This document shows positions 3,930-7,733 of a stretch of 7,733 nucleotides of DNA, piece by piece. The stretch is from an uncultured Veillonella sp. (GTDB lineage Bacteria > Bacillota > Negativicutes > Veillonellales > Veillonellaceae): assembly GCF_900545205.1 (NCBI RefSeq), contig NZ_UQYC01000074.1:1-7733 (forward strand), in the 5' to 3' direction. The first letter of the stretch is position 1. Each line of letters starts with the position of its first letter. The position numbers and the translations under genes were made by a program. A model generated the notes under the pieces. It ran no database searches and had not been told where the DNA came from. It was given only the letters and a program-made list of their open reading frames with translations.

Positions 3930-6900
3930 CTAGTTAATAACAAATTTTGCCGTACTACCATCGTCACCACGTGTGACCTCTAAGTGGGCCGGTATACGAG
4001 TCTTTAATTCAGGTACATGGGAAATCATGCCGATAAGACGACCTGATGATTGTAATTTCACCAGTGTTTCCATGGCGAGTTCCAATGTATCAGGATCAAG
4101 TGTACCAAAGCCTTCGTCGATAAACATCGTATCCATATGAATACCACCTGCATAACTTTGGATAACATCCGCAAGACCTAAGGCAAGTGCCATAGAGGCC
4201 AAGAATGTTTCACCACCAGACAAGGTATTCGCAGGTCTTGATTGACCGGTGAAAGCATCTATAACTGCCAGATCGAGGCCTTGTTTGCCCCGTCCACCAC
4301 CAGTATAGTCAGAACGTTCCAAGGAATAGCGATTACGACTCATCGTTTGAAGTCGTAAATTAGCTGCATATACGACTTCATCTAAAATAGCTCCCAATAC
4401 ATAGCGCTCAAAGGTTACATTTTTGAACCCTTGTTCACCGCCATTTGCCAAGTCATTTAGGCGACTTAAGAAAGTCACTTCCTCACGGGCTTCTCCCATA
4501 GCTTGTTCAAGTGTTTCTAGAGAAACTAGTGTCGTTTCAATATGTTTCGTTTCTCTATCCCAAGCCGCAAGAGAACCCACTAAATCATCACGCTGTTCTA
4601 CTGCTGCATCATATACTTCATTGGAAACGGTATCACTTGGCTTCACTACAGATTGAGCATGCTTCAATGCCGCATCATATACAGCTTGAGCTTTATTGAA
4701 AGCCTCGTCCAATGCATGTAGTTCAGTTCTAAACGTATCTAAAGCCTTATAATCATCCAACGCATCTATAAAGTCATCTTCAGATAAAGAAATCGATTGC
4801 AATGATTCTACATAGTCTTTATTGAGTACATCAAGATTTTTTTTGTCTTCCTGCACTTGGGCAAATAAGGTTTCTAGACGTCCCCGTTTAGCATTGAGCA
4901 CTTCTCTAGCAGAATCTAGATTTGCTTTACAAACTTTCACCTGTTCATCGTAGTCTGCAAGCTCAGATACCAATGATTCTATCTCTTTATGCCATGCAGC
5001 TACATCCGTAGTTGGCAAACTTTCAGAAAGAGCATCAATTTTAGCCTGTACCGTACTAATCTGAACCTCTAAATTGTGCAAGTTATCAAGTAATTCCTTA
5101 TGAGCCGTCTCCAGTTTCGCTAGTGTATCTTTAGCCGCACTAAGGTCCCCCTCAGTATTAGCTATAGTGTTGCTCAGTTGTTCAGTGTCGCTACGCAAGG
5201 TTGTAAGCTGTTCCATTTTGGATAACAAGTCATGTTGAATAGAAGCAAAAGCCTCTTCTGAAAAACTCTCAATAGATGACTTCAACTGAGAAACTTGGTC
5301 TTTAATTTGCTGATCTAACTCATGTAGACGAAGAGCTAACGTTTCTTTCTGACCAATTTCACTAGCTTGCTTTTGTAACTCAAGATCACGCACGGCACGA
5401 GCCTCTTCTATCTCCTCTTTAGTGGGATATAACTCAGGCTTGGCTGCCAACTGTGGATGCTCTGTAGAGCCGCATACTGGACAAGGTTCGTTATCTACGA
5501 CTAAATGAACGAGTTCAAAGGCACGCCCTTCTGCCATCAAATGTTCTAACCGTTCAAGCTGCACCTTTGAATTCTTTACGAATTCATCAAGCGTAGCTAA
5601 TGCCTTATCTTTAGCATCGATATCATTTTGAACCTTCTGTTTCTCAGCAACCAATTCAGAATATCGTTGCAAATGACTTAACTGTTCTTGGATACGAGAA
5701 ATAGAGTCTAACGCTTTGCTATTACCTTGTAACTGCTGCCTGTCCGCAACTAACTTAGCCTCTAAATCAGCTACTGTCTTATGCTGTGCCTGTAACGCAG
5801 CTTCGCTTTTCTCACGGTCCTTTGTCAGTAAGTTACTCTTTAATGTGCTCAGTTCCTTATTTAGCACTGCTAACTCATTAAACTTTTCTGATTGCTGTTC
5901 CATTTGGGCAAGCGTAGTTCGCTTAGCTTGCATAGTTTCAGCTTGAGCTTCTAATACTGCATGAGCCTCTATACATTTAGACTCATATTGAGTTGCACTG
6001 TCTACATTTTTTTCAGCCTCTGAAAGTGACGTTTCCAAGGTTTTTAACACCGACTGCTTATCAGTAAACTGTTTATATAACTCAAAGCTTGGCGTTAAAG
6101 AGGTAAGGAACTGAACCTTTTCACGTAAGCTAGCACGCTCCGCTTCTCTGGCTTTCACGAGGTCTAATTTAGAGATAGCCTCTGCAAGAGATTGTTGTGC
6201 TTGGTTATATAAGGCCCACTCATTTCGCAACGTATTGAACTGCTCCACTACAGTTACAGCTTTATCACGCTCAATAACAAGAGCATCTCGGTGTGGCTCT
6301 CTATGTTTCAACAGATCTCGTACATGTTCAATGGTTAGTACGGGTATGTCTTCGTCATGTGGAATGGATTGCAGCAATGCATTCTGTTTTGTTAGATTTT
6401 CTTCAATCCCTGCTTTTGCGTCATCATAAGAAGCTTTTAGAGCATCTTGTAATCTTCGATATAACTCGGTTCTAAAGAGTGTATGTAATAACTCCTCCCG
6501 TTCACTAGTGGAGGCTACTAGTAATTTTCGGAATTCTCCTTGCGGCAAAAGAACCACCTGTAAGAATTGATCCTTACGAAAGCCTATGATTCTTTGAATC
6601 GTATCGCGAATAGCCGCTGCAGAGGTGGCAATGACCTTCCATTCCCCATCTTTCATTTCGTAAACAGTAGCACTAGCATTCTGCTCACGCATACCAGTAC
6701 CGCGCTTCTTTGCTACCAATTGTTTTGGCAGTCTTTCAACACGGTACTGAGCATCACCGATAGCAAAGGAAAAATCTACCCGCGTCATACGATCAGGTTC
6801 TGCAAAGTCACTGCGAATTGCATCTGTTTTACGCACCTCTCCACTAGGCTCACCATATAAGGCATACACCATGGCATCTAGTATAGATGTTTTACCTGCC

Positions 6901-7013
6901 CCCGTAGGACCAGAGATGAGGAACATAGAATGGTCTTGAAGCTCGTTAAAGTCCAAGGTAACCGAGTCGCGGTATGGACCAAAGGCTTCTATAGTTAAAG
7001 ATATAGGCTTCAT
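3930..7013 (-). CDS. sbcC: Exonuclease SbcCD subunit C (Rad50-type SMC ATPase)
   Basis: SbcC is the ATPase and DNA-clamping subunit of SbcCD, which opens hairpins and trims blocked double-strand ends. At 1027 residues the gene is full length for the family. The N-terminal ATPase half has Walker A GPTGAGKTS at 35-43 and Q-loop Q158 in LLPQGEF. A long coiled coil (about 180-880, rich in E, K, Q, L) is split by the zinc hook CPVC at 511-514, where two SbcC molecules join through a metal ion. The C-terminal half has the ABC signature LSGGE at 931-935, Walker B with D966-E967 (MFIDEGFGTLD), and H-loop H999. The ATG directly follows the sbcD stop (TAAATG), with AAAGGAGG inside the end of sbcD (7019-7026). 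All motifs are intact. The sbcDC order is the usual one and supports one transcript. Confidence 0.97.
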   Translation of the reverse strand: MKPISLTIEAFGPYRDSVTLDFNELQDHSMFLISGPTGAGKTSILDAMVYALYGEPSGEVRKTDAIRSDFAEPDRMTRVDFSFAIGDAQYRVERLPKQLVAKKRGTGMREQNASATVYEMKDGEWKVIATSAAAIRDTIQRIIGFRKDQFLQVVLLPQGEFRKLLVASTSEREELLHTLFRTELYRRLQDALKASYDDAKAGIEENLTKQNALLQSIPHDEDIPVLTIEHVRDLLKHREPHRDALVIERDKAVTVVEQFNTLRNEWALYNQAQQSLAEAISKLDLVKAREAERASLREKVQFLTSLTPSFELYKQFTDKQSVLKTLETSLSEAEKNVDSATQYESKCIEAHAVLEAQAETMQAKRTTLAQMEQQSEKFNELAVLNKELSTLKSNLLTKDREKSEAALQAQHKTVADLEAKLVADRQQLQGNSKALDSISRIQEQLSHLQRYSELVAEKQKVQNDIDAKDKALATLDEFVKNSKVQLERLEHLMAEGRAFELVHLVVDNEPCPVCGSTEHPQLAAKPELYPTKEEIEEARAVRDLELQKQASEIGQKETLALRLHELDQQIKDQVSQLKSSIESFSEEAFASIQHDLLSKMEQLTTLRSDTEQLSNTIANTEGDLSAAKDTLAKLETAHKELLDNLHNLEVQISTVQAKIDALSESLPTTDVAAWHKEIESLVSELADYDEQVKVCKANLDSAREVLNAKRGRLETLFAQVQEDKKNLDVLNKDYVESLQSISLSEDDFIDALDDYKALDTFRTELHALDEAFNKAQAVYDAALKHAQSVVKPSDTVSNEVYDAAVEQRDDLVGSLAAWDRETKHIETTLVSLETLEQAMGEAREEVTFLSRLNDLANGGEQGFKNVTFERYVLGAILDEVVYAANLRLQTMSRNRYSLERSDYTGGGRGKQGLDLAVIDAFTGQSRPANTLSGGETFLASMALALGLADVIQSYAGGIHMDTMFIDEGFGTLDPDTLELAMETLVKLQSSGRLIGMISHVPELKTRIPAHLEVTRGDDGSTAKFVIN

Positions 7014-7715
7014 TTAGTCCTCCTTTAGAATTCGGTCCCATACAGAGTTGATGTATTGTTGTTCTCGCTCTGTTAATGGTTCTTTCCATACAGTTTCGGC
7101 AAATTGGTTAAACAATTCACGTTCGTTTAACTCTTTAAATACAGCTTCATCCATATCTGCCATAGGCGTTGCTACTCGACCAACTAAATCAATGGTCATA
7201 CAGCGATGATACACTTGGCGCAATTTAGCCATCCCATCCATAATAGGCATCGTATCTAGCAAACGGGCTTGCACATAATCATCTTTATGCTTAGCCTGTA
7301 ATTCCTTATTGTTTAACAGGTCTTCAAAATAACCTTCTAAAATCACTACGTCACGTTTCGCCTCTACAGGAATGGTGCTAATATCTACGTTACCTTTTTT
7401 ATCCATATCTATGATGGTAAAAGACTTCTTCTGCGTATGCTCATCAAAGGAATATTTTAAAGGCGATCCGCTATAGCGAATATAGTCTGCCCCCATCCGT
7501 TGCGGGCCATGCAGATGTCCAAGGGCTGTATAGTGAAAGTCCTTAAAGACTTGTGGGCTTACTTGTTCACTACCGCCTACAGATAGTGTGCGCTCAGAAC
7601 CACCTACTTCACCGCCCATTACAAAAGCATGACTAATGGCAATGCTGCGCCTCCCCTTTGGCACTTGTTTGTACAAGTAGTCACTCCATGCCTTGATTTT
7701 TTTCATTCTCAACAA
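7014..7715 (-). CDS. sbcD: Exonuclease SbcCD subunit D, C-terminal part only, apparently frameshifted
   Basis: SbcD is the Mre11-type, metal-dependent nuclease subunit that works with SbcC. The 233 residues open here cover only the later part of a protein normally near 380-400 residues. Present are the metal-site histidines H29 (AISHAFV) and H67/H69 (GHLHGPQ), the YSGSPLKYSF segment at 81-90, and the C-terminal capping domain. Missing are the N-terminal DxH, GD and GNHD motifs, which would lie beyond the right edge. The reading frame does not run to the edge: an in-frame TAA lies at 7722-7724, and the nominal start is an unsupported TTG with no ribosome site. The likely cause is one extra base in the T7/A7 run at 7697-7703. 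Whether this is a sequence error, a real inactivating mutation or slippage cannot be told from one sequence. Identity is firm; the 5' boundary is not. Confidence 0.85.
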   Translation of the reverse strand: MLRMKKIKAWSDYLYKQVPKGRRSIAISHAFVMGGEVGGSERTLSVGGSEQVSPQVFKDFHYTALGHLHGPQRMGADYIRYSGSPLKYSFDEHTQKKSFTIIDMDKKGNVDISTIPVEAKRDVVILEGYFEDLLNNKELQAKHKDDYVQARLLDTMPIMDGMAKLRQVYHRCMTIDLVGRVATPMADMDEAVFKELNERELFNQFAETVWKEPLTEREQQYINSVWDRILKED

Positions 7716-7733
7716 ATTTCGTTATAAAATATT
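7681..7733 (-). other. sbcD: Out-of-frame upstream continuation of sbcD
   Basis: On the minus strand the frame offset from the main sbcD frame is open from the window edge (7731) and reads YFITKFVENEK up to the A7 run. It then meets TGA at 7681-7683. Removing one A from the run would join it smoothly to IKAWSDYLYKQ of the main frame. The third frame contains two stops in the same stretch. This frame is therefore the best candidate for the true upstream part of sbcD, though ten residues are too few to prove homology. Confidence 0.5.

Noticed and set aside
3915..3943. TTGACA on the plus strand after sbcC as a possible antisense promoter
   Set aside because: The sequence 17 bases downstream (TAACAA) matches a -10 box poorly, and nothing on the plus strand would be expressed.
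4423..6860. Several 60-97 codon plus-strand open frames inside sbcC
   Set aside because: All are antisense to an intact sbcC coding frame with every ATPase motif in place, and none shows a domain.

Overview
The window looks like a chromosomal housekeeping segment from a low-GC, Gram-negative-type Firmicute. Protein similarity by eye points to Negativicutes, most likely Veillonella; this is inference from recall, not a search. Everything recognisable is on the minus strand, so the genes read from right to left. I saw no mobile element, CRISPR array, prophage gene or sign of recent transfer, and no convincing undescribed system.

Right to centre (7733 to 782) is a compact gene row in transcription order: sbcD (5' part outside the window, and apparently frameshifted at an A7 tract), sbcC, a glyoxalase I-like VOC protein, tcdA, a cyclophilin, an uncharacterised papain-fold-like protein, and speE. 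sbcD and sbcC are directly abutting and encode the Mre11/Rad50-type SbcCD nuclease. A 79-base gap with a weak possible promoter follows sbcC. The next four genes are almost seamless, with a 1-base overlap (TAATG), a 4-base overlap (ATGA) and a 4-base gap. speE follows after 82 bases that hold two back-to-back RNA hairpins, the second with the speE ribosome binding site in its loop. A strong terminator follows speE. The genes have unrelated jobs (DNA end processing, methylglyoxal detoxification, tRNA t6A modification, protein folding, polyamine synthesis), so the tight packing looks like shared transcription rather than one pathway.

Left (636 to 277) is a three-gene tRNA unit, tRNA-His(GTG), tRNA-Gln(TTG) and tRNA-Lys(TTT). 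It starts from a perfect-consensus sigma-70/sigma-A promoter and ends at a 13-bp hairpin terminator with a C(UUCG)G loop. All three genes encode their CCA end.

The far left (192 to 1) has a second strong promoter and a leader with a boxA-like sequence typical of Firmicute rRNA operons. The 16S rRNA gene probably begins at or just beyond the left edge. A left end at a 16S gene and a right end inside a disrupted sbcD would fit a short assembly contig, but that cannot be shown from the sequence alone.
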